From a virus: a stretch of 31,020 bases of DNA. The DNA is taken from IMG/VR virus record IMGVR_UViG_3300036985_003093, positions 1-31,020 of that record, one strand, 5' to 3'. Positions 1-7,658 of this stretch are shown here, in pieces. Both the position numbers and the translations under genes were made by a program. The notes below the pieces were generated by a model. That model did no database searches and was not told the origin of the DNA. It was given only the letters and a program-made list of their open reading frames with translations. Position 1 is the first letter of the stretch. Every line of letters starts with the position of its first letter.

Positions 1-1
1 G

Positions 2-2248
2 TCATCGAATCGTACTCCACGGCAGAAGGAAGAGCTCTTCATGTTCTCGCCAGCTTTTTACGCCGGAGAACCCGAGTGTTTCCACGACGCATCCCTGAAC
101 GAACAGCATCCACGGCCCCAGCGACGGACCGCCCAGCGTTTCGACTGCCAGAAACTTAGCCGATGTGTAAATCGGCTCGAACACCACTGGGCTGCCAAGG
201 ACTTCCGTCGAGATGGCCAGTGCGGTTACGTCTGGCGGAGGCGGGTCACCAGTGCCCAGTGTTTCAGCCACCGTCGTCAAAGCCGTAACCATGATCGGAG
301 GCAAGCCGAGCGCTTCGACGGCTGCTGCCAGAGCCGTCAGCATAGTCGGAGGCGGACCCTCGCCTGACAGTGTGCCGACCCCGGTGATTGTGCCGAAGCC
401 GCCGAAGTACGGCGGACCAGCGCCTGATAGTGATCCTGAGCCCGTGACGTCACCAAAACCGAAATGCACAGCGAGACCAACGCCAGACAGATCGCCAGTG
501 CCAACAACACCACCAGCTCCGCCATGCTTCCCACCGGACCCGGAGAACGCACCGACGCCGATAACTTCGCCTGTGCCGCCTCGCACACGGCCAGCGCCTG
601 AGAATGTGCCGACACCGACAATCACGCCTGATCCGCCAATTGGCGTGTAATCAAGCTCCAGATACGCGACGTCCATTTTTCCGACGTAGCCTGCGCCGCC
701 TGGCACTGCCGCCATGTAGATTTCAATCGCCGGGTCTGCGCCGCTCGCGGATACTGACAGCCCTGTGATCCCGTAGCCGTACCACGTGTACCCAAGGTTC
801 AGGGTTTCATTCGGGTTTCCGTAGTCGTACCACGTGCCGCCAAGCCGAATTCTGATCCCACTGATCTTTGCAGGATAAACTTCATACTTCGCCCTCAACC
901 ACACCTTCGCGCCATAAATCGTGTGTGTCGGATAAGGAGCCAGCACACCCCACTGTTGAGCGCCTGCAAGCTCTGCCTGCACATTACAAAATAAGCCGTC
1001 CCCCGCAGATCCGGTTGGCTGCGTCAGGTCGTCGTCGATATTATCAAAGCCATATTGCCACCATTGGTAATTCAAATTAGATATAGGCCGAAGAATCGTC
1101 ACGCCTTCCGCTGCTGTTGCCACGGTTGCCGTATACGTCAGGTAGATCCGCCCAGTTCCGCCGACTGTTCCTGCCCCGTAATTTCCGCCGCCGCCGCCGC
1201 CGGGCTGCCCCCCTGCTATGTTAGCGTTCCCGCCATAGCCGCCACCAGTGACCGCCGCCCCACCTGATACGCCAGTAGCGTTGTTTCCACTCGCGGCTGT
1301 CCCCGCTGATCCGCCGCCGCCGCCGCCGACAGCAGTGGCCGTAGAGCCAGCACCACTCGCACCATTACCGCCAGATCGCTTGGTGTCGCCTACGCCCGAT
1401 ACGGACGATCCACCTGTACCACCCGGTCCGGGGCCGTCTCCAGATGATGAGCCGGTTCCGTACCCACCACCTTTGGCGAGGACAGTGCCGCTCGTCGAAA
1501 ACCACGTATCGCCACCAACAGACCCATCAGTCCCATTAGAATTACCGGCACTTCCACCTGCGCCTACAGTTGCCGTGTATCCGACACCGGGAGTTGTCGC
1601 AAAAGATGTTTTTATCGAATAAGCACCGCCACCGCCACCGCCGCCACCGCTATTGTTTGTATCTCCACCACCTCCACCTCCACCGCCACCAATGCATTCA
1701 ACCTGCACTGAAGTAACGCCAGCCGGGCACGTCCATGTCTGCGTTGAGGTGAGTGTTTCTGTCGCTGTTGTACTTGCTGTATAAGTGATATCGACGTTTA
1801 GCTCATAGACTCTAATTCCAGTCCCTGTCCCGCCGTCCTGCAGTACCTTGATGACAGCACCATCCCACGATGTTTTATCCGTGAAACTAATCGTCGATGG
1901 CGTCAGGTTAAACGTCGTTGGCGTTGTTGTATCAGTCGCAGTCACAGAGGACGTGATTGCCGTTGTTCCGTCACTCTTAAAAATTTGTACTGATGACAGA
2001 TTCCCAAAGTCTCCCTTACTCGATCCTTGAGCTTCGCGGATGTTAATTGTGACAGCGGTTACCACGCTCAGGTCACTCGGCATATCCGCCAGCGGCCAGC
2101 TTGCAAAAGAATTTGCTCCTGTAAACTGTGCGTATGAACCACTATTCGCATCGATCAGATTAGTGTAGTTTGCCCCTCCTCCAGTGTAGGCTATCGTGCC
2201 GCTGGAAAATGAGTATGTTCCGCTTGGGGCTTTGTTGGTCGTAGCCAT
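2..2248 (-). CDS. Glycine-rich phage tail-fibre/adhesin-like protein
   Basis: A complete 748-residue protein whose stop codon lies at the very edge of the window. Residues 1-158 look like a beta-sandwich with many Thr/Ser and no signal peptide. Residues 175-370 form a glycine-rich domain (runs of 8-9 Gly after VQVECIG), as in receptor-binding tips of many phage tail fibres. Residues 380-535 are an aromatic-rich beta domain. Residues 540-631 carry four or five copies of a roughly 20-residue GxGxxSGxG repeat. Residues 635-727 carry about five short repeats ending in V(A/V)ETLG or VEALG, separated by Pro-rich spacers; similar repeats occur in phage tail fibres. Inferred role: host attachment on the virion surface. 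It is the last gene of the visible leftward series and its start overlaps the stop of the upstream gene as TAATG. The exact receptor cannot be told. Confidence 0.8.
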   Translation of the reverse strand: MATTNKAPSGTYSFSSGTIAYTGGGANYTNLIDANSGSYAQFTGANSFASWPLADMPSDLSVVTAVTINIREAQGSSKGDFGNLSSVQIFKSDGTTAITSSVTATDTTTPTTFNLTPSTISFTDKTSWDGAVIKVLQDGGTGTGIRVYELNVDITYTASTTATETLTSTQTWTCPAGVTSVQVECIGGGGGGGGGDTNNSGGGGGGGGAYSIKTSFATTPGVGYTATVGAGGSAGNSNGTDGSVGGDTWFSTSGTVLAKGGGYGTGSSSGDGPGPGGTGGSSVSGVGDTKRSGGNGASGAGSTATAVGGGGGGSAGTAASGNNATGVSGGAAVTGGGYGGNANIAGGQPGGGGGGNYGAGTVGGTGRIYLTYTATVATAAEGVTILRPISNLNYQWWQYGFDNIDDDLTQPTGSAGDGLFCNVQAELAGAQQWGVLAPYPTHTIYGAKVWLRAKYEVYPAKISGIRIRLGGTWYDYGNPNETLNLGYTWYGYGITGLSVSASGADPAIEIYMAAVPGGAGYVGKMDVAYLELDYTPIGGSGVIVGVGTFSGAGRVRGGTGEVIGVGAFSGSGGKHGGAGGVVGTGDLSGVGLAVHFGFGDVTGSGSLSGAGPPYFGGFGTITGVGTLSGEGPPPTMLTALAAAVEALGLPPIMVTALTTVAETLGTGDPPPPDVTALAISTEVLGSPVVFEPIYTSAKFLAVETLGGPSLGPWMLFVQGCVVETLGFSGVKSWREHEELFLLPWSTIR

Positions 2249-2760
2249 TACGGGACCTCCTCAAGACCGAGGTATTCTAGGACTCCAGCACCGTCATTAG
2301 ATTTGATCGCGACCAGCTTTGATTTCAGCACGACTGGATCATCTGTCAGCGTATGCAGTACGCCCGACACCCACGCAAATCCAGAGTCGCCGAACCATTG
2401 CACCTGATCACGCGCCTCGTTGGTGTAGACGAGTCGCTCACAAATAACATGACTAACTTCGCCGCCTCCGATCGGCCTCAGGTTAATAGGCAGCATGTTG
2501 GCTGCAAGTTCCTCCACGCCTCGCGAATTCAAAAATGCCGCAGAGATTTCACGGGCTTCAGCAGCGAACGCAATCGGCGAGATTGTCGCGATAGACATGA
2601 GGAAAACTTCCTCACCCTCCGCTGTTGTCGCTTTGGCGTGCGGGTTCGCCTCACAGTGGCACCATATATCTGGTTTTCCGCAATGGTCACATGGATCACG
2701 ATGCACATGTGCGACATCTGACTCGATCCGTCCGTCACAGATTTGGCATTGTCTATGCAT
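2248..2760 (-). CDS. Hypothetical protein with N-terminal zinc-binding cysteines
   Basis: 170 residues. The first 36 contain CQIC, then CDHC, then a WCHC segment with nearby His, a pattern expected of a small treble-clef or zinc-ribbon module. The remaining 130 residues, rich in Ala/Val, show no family I recognise. An AGGGG ribosome-binding site lies 8 nt before the ATG. The stop overlaps the start of the fibre gene as TAATG, implying translational coupling, so a virion-structural or fibre-assembly role is plausible from context only. Confidence 0.7.
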   Translation of the reverse strand: MHRQCQICDGRIESDVAHVHRDPCDHCGKPDIWCHCEANPHAKATTAEGEEVFLMSIATISPIAFAAEAREISAAFLNSRGVEELAANMLPINLRPIGGGEVSHVICERLVYTNEARDQVQWFGDSGFAWVSGVLHTLTDDPVVLKSKLVAIKSNDGAGVLEYLGLEEVP

Positions 2761-2831
2761 TAAAACACCCCTTGCCTCGCAGGGTAATAGACTGCGTGCC
2801 CAGCGGATACCATTAGATCATTGAGGAACAC
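2760..2831 (-). CDS. Possible 23-residue peptide upstream of the zinc-finger gene
   Basis: A short minus-strand frame from a GTG (or from an ATG six codons later) ends in TAATG, where the last A is the first base of the following gene's ATG. The peptide is apolar and aromatic (contains AVYYPARQG). No good ribosome-binding site precedes either start and an in-frame stop lies just upstream. It could be a coupled leader peptide, the tail of a decayed gene, or chance. The rest of the 2761-2924 gap shows nothing else I can support. Confidence 0.22.
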   Translation of the reverse strand: MFLNDLMVSAGHAVYYPARQGVF

Positions 2832-2924
2832 GTAATCGCACGTCGGTCCCGATGATTAGCGATGAGCCACGATGCAATTGGATTTTGCTCGACGGGCTGC
2901 AATTGCACGTTTAAGGGGCACTGC

Positions 2925-3269
2925 TTACGTGACCGAAACCGTTGTTCCGACTTCCAGCGTATAATCACCCGAAGAATTCGCGTTGAGGTCGCCCGTGGCG
3001 ATCGTGCCCGATCCGACAAAGACGGACCCTGCCGCCGTCCAGACGCTGAAGTAGGTCACCGATTGATTCGCGGTAAGACCAGTGACGGCAACCGCCGCAT
3101 TCAGCGCGCGTGAACCGGATGCCGCTGCATCAAACACCGCTGTAGAAAGTCCGGCCCCGAGCTGGTTTGATGTTCCCGCCGCGCCGGGGTCTCCGGAATG
3201 CAGTCGAATTCGATTCATCGTGATCGCGTCGAGCATCGCATTCTTTGTTGCGGTAGAAAATCCTGCCAT
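2925..3269 (-). CDS. Small phage structural protein of the 'LHSGDPG' type
   Basis: 114 residues. The N-terminus (KNAMLDAIT followed by RLHSGDPGAAGT) matches the pattern of a widespread caudovirus protein family in which a short helix is followed by LHTGDPG/LHTADPG and an alpha/beta tail; members usually sit among fibre and tail genes. The C-terminal two thirds are Thr/Ser/Val-rich beta structure. GGAG precedes the ATG. It lies 20 nt after the LamG-like gene. A minor virion or fibre-associated role is inferred; no enzymatic motif is seen. Confidence 0.72.
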   Translation of the reverse strand: MAGFSTATKNAMLDAITMNRIRLHSGDPGAAGTSNQLGAGLSTAVFDAAASGSRALNAAVAVTGLTANQSVTYFSVWTAAGSVFVGSGTIATGDLNANSSGDYTLEVGTTVSVT

Positions 3270-3289
3270 TTCATATTCTCCAAAAAAAT

Positions 3290-4276
3290 TTATTCAGTCT
3301 TTGACTTCAGGCCAGCCACCAGCCCGTTGACGTTCGTCGGTGTCCACGGCAGATCTGTTGAAGGGTTCTCTTCAAGGATTCGTGTCTGAAGCCCCAGTGA
3401 TGTTGTTGGAGTCCATTCCGCGCCGACTTCAGTGCCGCCCTTCACGAAGTTCAGTTTTTTCAGCGTGCCGCCATCTTCGTTTTTTGCGAGTGCTGACAAC
3501 TGGATTCCGGCAACCGTTGTGATGCCCGTTAAATTGGTGAATTGCACTTGAGCAATCTGATTGTCAGCGTTGCTGCCGATGAACTGGCCAGAGTTGTCTG
3601 GCACGTTGTCCAGCACATTGAAGGCATTCGCTGCGCCAGAGACAGACCACTGCTGAGTAGCATCGTCGGCACTCGGAAGAAGCGTTTCGACTCTTGCTTC
3701 CGGGCCTAGCCTCACGTTATTGGCTGTGCCAGTGTTGTCCAGAATGTACCAGTCTGAAATCTGATATCCGGCGACTATATCGTCTCCATCAACAAACCAT
3801 CGGACGGCGGTTCCGAATGCCGTTGATACCTGTGTCGCTATCAGAACCCCATCCACGTAAAGCGAATCTGTTCCGCTTGCATATTGCACCCACTCGACAT
3901 GATGCCACTCGCCGTCGTTCAGGCCGAGATCCCCCTTGGCTGTCGCGTTGACTGATACGCCAGCATCCGACAGCACTAGCGCGGACGTCCCTCCTCCGGT
4001 GATTTGATACTTCGTTTCTTGGCGCGGTGCTGACCCTGTAGCCTTGACACAGAATCCGTGAATAAACTTCGTCACCCCGGAGGCCGATAAGGCTAGGCTG
4101 AAGCCTCCGTTGTCGCCAGTGTCCGCGTACAGCAGAAAGCCGCCGGATGTTGCGTAACGGCCTGCCGCGTAGGTGATATCTCCAGAGAGAATTGACGAAT
4201 AGACCCGAGCCAGCTTCGTGTTCAGCGCGCCCGAAGCGACGTATTTTCTGAATCCGTCCATGTGCCGAATTGACAT
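3290..4276 (-). CDS. LamG/concanavalin-like lectin-fold virion protein
   Basis: 328 residues. The region around residues 120-150 has the LamG signature order: DGEWHHVEW, then an SLYVDG hairpin ending in VLIATQ, as in laminin-G/pentraxin-type beta sandwiches. The N-terminus is basic (MDGFRKY). The C-terminal 120 residues, with RVETLLPSAD and an ALAKNEDGG segment, look like a structural region predicted to be mostly beta. No signal peptide or membrane segment, which fits a cytoplasmically assembled virion protein. Probable role: a carbohydrate-binding fibre, spike or capsid decoration. A second Met at residue 6 could also be the start. It follows a strong hairpin at 4311-4348. Confidence 0.72.
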   Translation of the reverse strand: MSIRHMDGFRKYVASGALNTKLARVYSSILSGDITYAAGRYATSGGFLLYADTGDNGGFSLALSASGVTKFIHGFCVKATGSAPRQETKYQITGGGTSALVLSDAGVSVNATAKGDLGLNDGEWHHVEWVQYASGTDSLYVDGVLIATQVSTAFGTAVRWFVDGDDIVAGYQISDWYILDNTGTANNVRLGPEARVETLLPSADDATQQWSVSGAANAFNVLDNVPDNSGQFIGSNADNQIAQVQFTNLTGITTVAGIQLSALAKNEDGGTLKKLNFVKGGTEVGAEWTPTTSLGLQTRILEENPSTDLPWTPTNVNGLVAGLKSKTE

Positions 4277-4300
4277 TGCCGTCGCCCCATGTGAATGAAA

Positions 4301-4348
4301 AACAGGATTGGAGATTGCCGATTGTTTAAATCAGCAATCGGCAATCTC
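4301..4348 (-). terminator. Long perfect hairpin, probable terminator or attenuator
   Basis: Arms 4311-4324 and 4335-4348 are a perfect 14-bp inverted repeat (GAGATTGCCGATTG and its complement) with a 10-nt loop. Read on the minus strand it lies between the decoration-like gene and the LamG-like gene. A T-run (GTTTTTC) follows about 8 nt after the stem rather than immediately, so an mRNA-processing or stability element is as likely as a true intrinsic terminator. Confidence 0.6.
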
Positions 4349-4362
4349 ATCGATCCTTGCGA

Positions 4363-4956
4363 TTACGCACTAGCCATCAGGTTCGCGTTTTTCAGTGACG
4401 TCAGCACTGATGCCTGTTTCGCTGACAGCTCCTTAACGGCATCCTTCAGGGCTGTGATTGCAGCAGTAATTGCCGTCGCATCAGCGGCACTCGGATACAC
4501 AGATGAACCGTTCCACGCGACCGACGGCGTAAACGTCGTGACGGCACCGATTGTTCCGTCAGCACTCGCACCACCAGAGTTGTCCGTGAGTGCCGCAACC
4601 ACAGCGGCCTGTGTGTTCACCACTTCCAGAGTCGAGTTCAGCGCCACGGTGACAACCGTTTGGCCGTCCACCTTGGCGTACACTGCACGCCCGATATTCA
4701 CACCACCGGAAGCTACAGCTGCCTGCGTCGTGAGATCGAAATTGACTAACCCTCCGATCGACAGCGTAAGTGCAGACGGCGCAGGAATCACAAGCGTTTC
4801 CTGTGTGTGCACAGCGATCGTGTCGCCATCCGCCGCAGAGTTTCCATCCGCGTAGTAGCCGTAGCGGCCACCACCAGCCTCATGCACGTCACCAGAAACG
4901 ACCGCTCGCTCTGCCTCGATCTTGACTTCGTACTTTCCTTCGATTCGCCTGTTCAT
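4363..4956 (-). CDS. Probable capsid decoration protein (DUF2190-like)
   Basis: 197 residues. The N-terminal half has the layout of small phage decoration proteins: a polar lead, AVVSGDV, DGDTIAVHTQET and a GLVNFDLTTQA stretch, giving repeated short beta strands around 'value' and 'parameter' loops. The C-terminal 60 residues are Ala-rich helix and end in a possible coiled coil (ITALKDAVKELSAK). GGGGAG lies 5 nt before the ATG. Position directly downstream of the capsid gene and one small gene supports a head role. The assignment is by pattern and context, not by a catalytic motif; a fibre base or trimerising head protein is possible. Confidence 0.6.
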   Translation of the reverse strand: MNRRIEGKYEVKIEAERAVVSGDVHEAGGGRYGYYADGNSAADGDTIAVHTQETLVIPAPSALTLSIGGLVNFDLTTQAAVASGGVNIGRAVYAKVDGQTVVTVALNSTLEVVNTQAAVVAALTDNSGGASADGTIGAVTTFTPSVAWNGSSVYPSAADATAITAAITALKDAVKELSAKQASVLTSLKNANLMASA

Positions 4957-4993
4957 ATCACTCCCCTGAGAAAAGATTTTTGTTCAAAAAAGA

Positions 4994-5215
4994 CTATTCA
5001 TCGACGACAGCCGGCGGATCACTGGTGACCTGCACGCTCTTTGCCAATTCGTCGGCAGTCGTGAGATAACCCTTCTTCGCCCACTCAGCAACTTCAACCT
5101 CTGAGCAAGCCAGACCCTTGGCGTCGAACTCCGAACCAGCCTCGCACATCCGACCGCGAAACACTCGCGATTCTGTCACAATGTGCCGAGGCTTCCTGTC
5201 TGAATTCTTCGCCAT
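4994..5215 (-). CDS. Small head-module protein, unknown function
   Basis: 73 residues, basic N-terminus (MAKNSDRKPRHIV), then a mixed region with two cysteines and an acidic C-terminus. No membrane segment. It sits between the capsid fusion and the decoration-like gene, where small head-completion or decoration proteins are usual, but no family is recognised. The ribosome-binding site is weak (GAAG next to the ATG). Confidence 0.6.
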   Translation of the reverse strand: MAKNSDRKPRHIVTESRVFRGRMCEAGSEFDAKGLACSEVEVAEWAKKGYLTTADELAKSVQVTSDPPAVVDE

Positions 5216-5230
5216 CTTCGATTACTCACT

Positions 5231-5251
5231 TGCTGACTGCTGACTGCTGAC
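5231..5251. repeat. Three perfect heptad repeats TGCTGAC
   Basis: TGCTGAC occurs three times in exact tandem (5231-5237, 5238-5244, 5245-5251), between the capsid gene and the next gene and touching the capsid stop codon. A second heptad pair (TGAAAAC twice) lies at 7553-7566 beyond the other end of the same gene. Intergenic heptad repeats are known from cyanobacterial genomes; a link to those is speculation. Confidence 0.7.
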
Positions 5252-7536
5252 TACGCTTCATTCTTCTGGATCGACTCACGACGCAGCGGAGCAACTCCAG
5301 CGTCTTTCTTTGCAGCGAACCAGATGCCCCATTGACCCTCAGTCATGCGACCGGAGTCAACTTGCACCTGACGATTCGCGCCCTGCAGATGCCCCATTTC
5401 AACCGCTGGCCATCGACTGTCACCGAGAAACCATGAGGTTGGCTCACCGGCAATCGAGACGGTTCGATCTTCCGGCGAGGTGAATCCGTTGTCGAGGCGA
5501 GCGTCGTAAACCGGTGTCACGATATTTGCCAGAACGTTCTCGCTGGTGTCCGTTGCCGTCGATCCCTGATTCGGAGTCTCGGACAAGATGCGAGCCACAG
5601 CAAACCGCTTCGATTTCGAATGCAGAATATGCGACGCTTCAACGTTCACGGTATGGCCATTTTCCTTGATGATGCCCATCTGTGTTACAGCGGCCTCAAG
5701 GTTCGCAGCCGTAATCGCCGAAGACGTCCGCTTGTTGAATGACGTCTTGAAGAACGGATCGCCGTCGGCCATATCTGGATTGGCCAGCAGCAACGCGAAG
5801 AACAGCTCAGGCTCGATTCTTGCAGCCGCCATACCCAGCGCTTTCGGCTGATCCTGGATCACATCGAACCGCTCATTCGTCAACGTTTCTTCGTTGATGC
5901 GAATCATGGCCGCATAACGTGCGATCCGATAAGACTCGCCAGTCGTTGACATGGTGATGTCGCGGGCTGTCGCAGTCGGTAGTAACCGCTCGAAATCATT
6001 CCCGCCGAGCAACACGCGAGGCCGCTCGTTCAGCAAGAAGTTCGGGACGTCGCGATGCGAAATGAAGGCATCCAGTGCGGGGCTCTGCTGTTCCATGTAG
6101 GTCGCGAGCAGCACGGCTTGCATGGACTGTGTGAACAGATCCGTCACGGCCAGTGACGAAAACGCAGCACGCATCCAGTGGGGGTTATTGCGGAAATGCC
6201 CATGTTGAGACAGATCGACCACGCCTTCGGCTTTGCAGACCGCTTCGACCATTTCAATCATCGACAAGCCACGGAATTTGCCAGCCGCCTCCATCCAGCG
6301 TTGACGTCGATTGTCGTTAACGCCCATTTTGAAAGCGGCGTTCATCGATCGCGTATCACTTGCGACCGGTGAACCGAAGAACTTGTGATCCAGATTTATT
6401 CCGGCTCTTGCGACGAACGCTCCGATGAATGCGGCCTGCATGATCATGCCGTCTTCGCTGCCGTTGTTCGTGGCTGGCTGAGGCGCTGCAGGTCGCAGAG
6501 CCCGCAATGCTGCCAGCTCGAACTGCTGAGCGCTCCAGCGATTTGTGGCCGCATGTGCCAACATAGAGATTCGATTGCCGTTAACCTCAATCGTCGGATT
6601 CCCGAACTGAGCGTTGAGCGTTTCGAGTGCCCGGAATTGCTCGATCTGAGCGGCTTGGCGAGTCAAAAAGTCATCGCCGGGATTGCCAGCAACAGGAGCG
6701 TTGACCGGTGGCACCGTGGCGGGTGGTGCTGTGATTGTCGCAACTGGCGGAATCGGCGTTGGTGCCGGTGTATTGGCTGGAGGCGTCGCGGAAGGAGTCG
6801 TGCTTGCTGGTGGCGTTGCAGGCGGATCACCTGCAGTATCACCCTGAGTCAGCATTGCGGCGTCGTATTTTCCGCGCCATGCTGCCAGATCGTTCGCGCT
6901 GAGTTTGTCGATGTCATGACCCTGTGTCTTTAACCATACTGCAAAATTCATTTTGTTACCCCTTGCCGCCAGGCTGGCGACTAATGTTGCTGTTGCCCCT
7001 TCGTCATCAGCGCCCATGCTGACAAACGACAATTCGCGAAGATGGTATCTTCTAGCTAAGTAGAATGGTCCCTGTAAAGACCTACCGTTGACACTTATAT
7101 TTCGGCCCTCTGGAATTAACTCGATATCTTCCGGCTCACATGTTCCGCCCACAGACAATTGCCATCTGAACTTATTGTCCGAAGCTCTCAGGACCGTGTC
7201 GCGCCATTCGCCCGGAACACTGGTTAGACCGATGCCGGCAATACTCTTGTCTGAGATCTTGATATTGTCGGAATGCCCGACCGGCTGAGAGAACTTGTGA
7301 TCCAGAAGTAACGGCAGTTGCCCGTCATTCTTCCACATCGATCTAAGCTCGAAGACAACTCGTAGATCAAACCCCGGCAAACTTACCTTCCCGCCGGTGT
7401 AGCCGTCTAGCTTGAATTTGCGAACGTCCGGATCGACACCACCAGCCGCTGAAAGCCGAATTGTCCCAATTGACATTCTGAGATTCGTTGCCGCCGCCCC
7501 CTCAGCATTCAGCGTTATTAGGTTTGTTCCGTTCAT
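5251..7536 (-). CDS. Fused prohead protease, linker and major capsid protein
   Basis: 761 residues that combine functions usually coded by two or three genes. Residues 1-190 resemble the HK97-type prohead protease (U35): a His in LPLLLDH (His80) and a Ser in the LRELSFVSMGADD block (Ser170 or 173) are the candidate catalytic residues. Residues 197-230 are a short helical stretch. Residues 231-287 are a Pro/Thr/Ala linker. Residues 288-350 may be a delta/scaffold-like helix (TRQAAQIEQFRALETL). Residues 360-761 look like an HK97-fold capsid, with AAMIRINEETLTNE and a C-terminal WGIWFAAKKDAGVAPLRRE strand. Expected action: capsid assembly, then self-cleavage that removes protease and scaffold. 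It follows the portal gene directly. An internal ribosome-binding site at Met196 could give a protease-free form. Confidence 0.82.
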   Translation of the reverse strand: MNGTNLITLNAEGAAATNLRMSIGTIRLSAAGGVDPDVRKFKLDGYTGGKVSLPGFDLRVVFELRSMWKNDGQLPLLLDHKFSQPVGHSDNIKISDKSIAGIGLTSVPGEWRDTVLRASDNKFRWQLSVGGTCEPEDIELIPEGRNISVNGRSLQGPFYLARRYHLRELSFVSMGADDEGATATLVASLAARGNKMNFAVWLKTQGHDIDKLSANDLAAWRGKYDAAMLTQGDTAGDPPATPPASTTPSATPPANTPAPTPIPPVATITAPPATVPPVNAPVAGNPGDDFLTRQAAQIEQFRALETLNAQFGNPTIEVNGNRISMLAHAATNRWSAQQFELAALRALRPAAPQPATNNGSEDGMIMQAAFIGAFVARAGINLDHKFFGSPVASDTRSMNAAFKMGVNDNRRQRWMEAAGKFRGLSMIEMVEAVCKAEGVVDLSQHGHFRNNPHWMRAAFSSLAVTDLFTQSMQAVLLATYMEQQSPALDAFISHRDVPNFLLNERPRVLLGGNDFERLLPTATARDITMSTTGESYRIARYAAMIRINEETLTNERFDVIQDQPKALGMAAARIEPELFFALLLANPDMADGDPFFKTSFNKRTSSAITAANLEAAVTQMGIIKENGHTVNVEASHILHSKSKRFAVARILSETPNQGSTATDTSENVLANIVTPVYDARLDNGFTSPEDRTVSIAGEPTSWFLGDSRWPAVEMGHLQGANRQVQVDSGRMTEGQWGIWFAAKKDAGVAPLRRESIQKNEA
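6949..6964 (-). promoter_or_regulatory. Internal ribosome-binding site and in-frame ATG in the protease-capsid gene
   Basis: On the minus strand AAGGGG (6964-6959) stands 7 nt before an in-frame ATG (6951-6949) that is codon 196 of the fusion, exactly after the protease domain. Translation from here would yield a linker-scaffold-capsid protein of about 566 residues without protease. This mirrors lambda, where scaffold Nu3 starts in frame inside protease gene C. The sequence is seen directly; its use is inferred. Confidence 0.55.
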
Positions 7537-7575
7537 GTTTTGTTGAGTTTTCTGAAAACTGAAAACAGAATCTAT

Positions 7576-7650
7576 TTCACGCGAAGGCGCGGAGAACGCT
7601 GAGCGAATCGCTGTTTGTTTTTCTCCGCGTTCTCCGTGCCTCCGTGAGAA
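7576..7650. repeat. Long imperfect inverted repeat between portal and capsid genes
   Basis: Left arm 7576-7599 and right arm 7627-7650 are near-complementary; the best part, 14 bp around GGAGAACGC/GCGTTCTCC, has one mismatch. The repeat fills most of the 122-nt gap between portal and capsid genes. The words GAGAACGC and TTCTCCGCGTTCTCC resemble intergenic repeats I associate with planctomycete chromosomes. On the minus strand it could act as a transcript-stabilising or partial terminator hairpin. Two TGAAAAC heptads (7553-7566) adjoin it. Confidence 0.65.
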
Positions 7651-7658
7651 ATATGTCT

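Noticed and set aside
213-650. Long plus-strand Pro/Thr-rich frame opposite the fibre gene
   Set aside because: It is the antisense of the glycine-rich and GxG repeat coding region; low-complexity GGC/GGT codons read as Pro/Thr on the other strand, and the minus-strand protein has recognisable domains.
1170-1700. CCGCCGCCG-type repeats resembling a repeat array
   Set aside because: They are poly-glycine codons inside the fibre gene. There are no regular spacers, so this is not a CRISPR array or an independent repeat.
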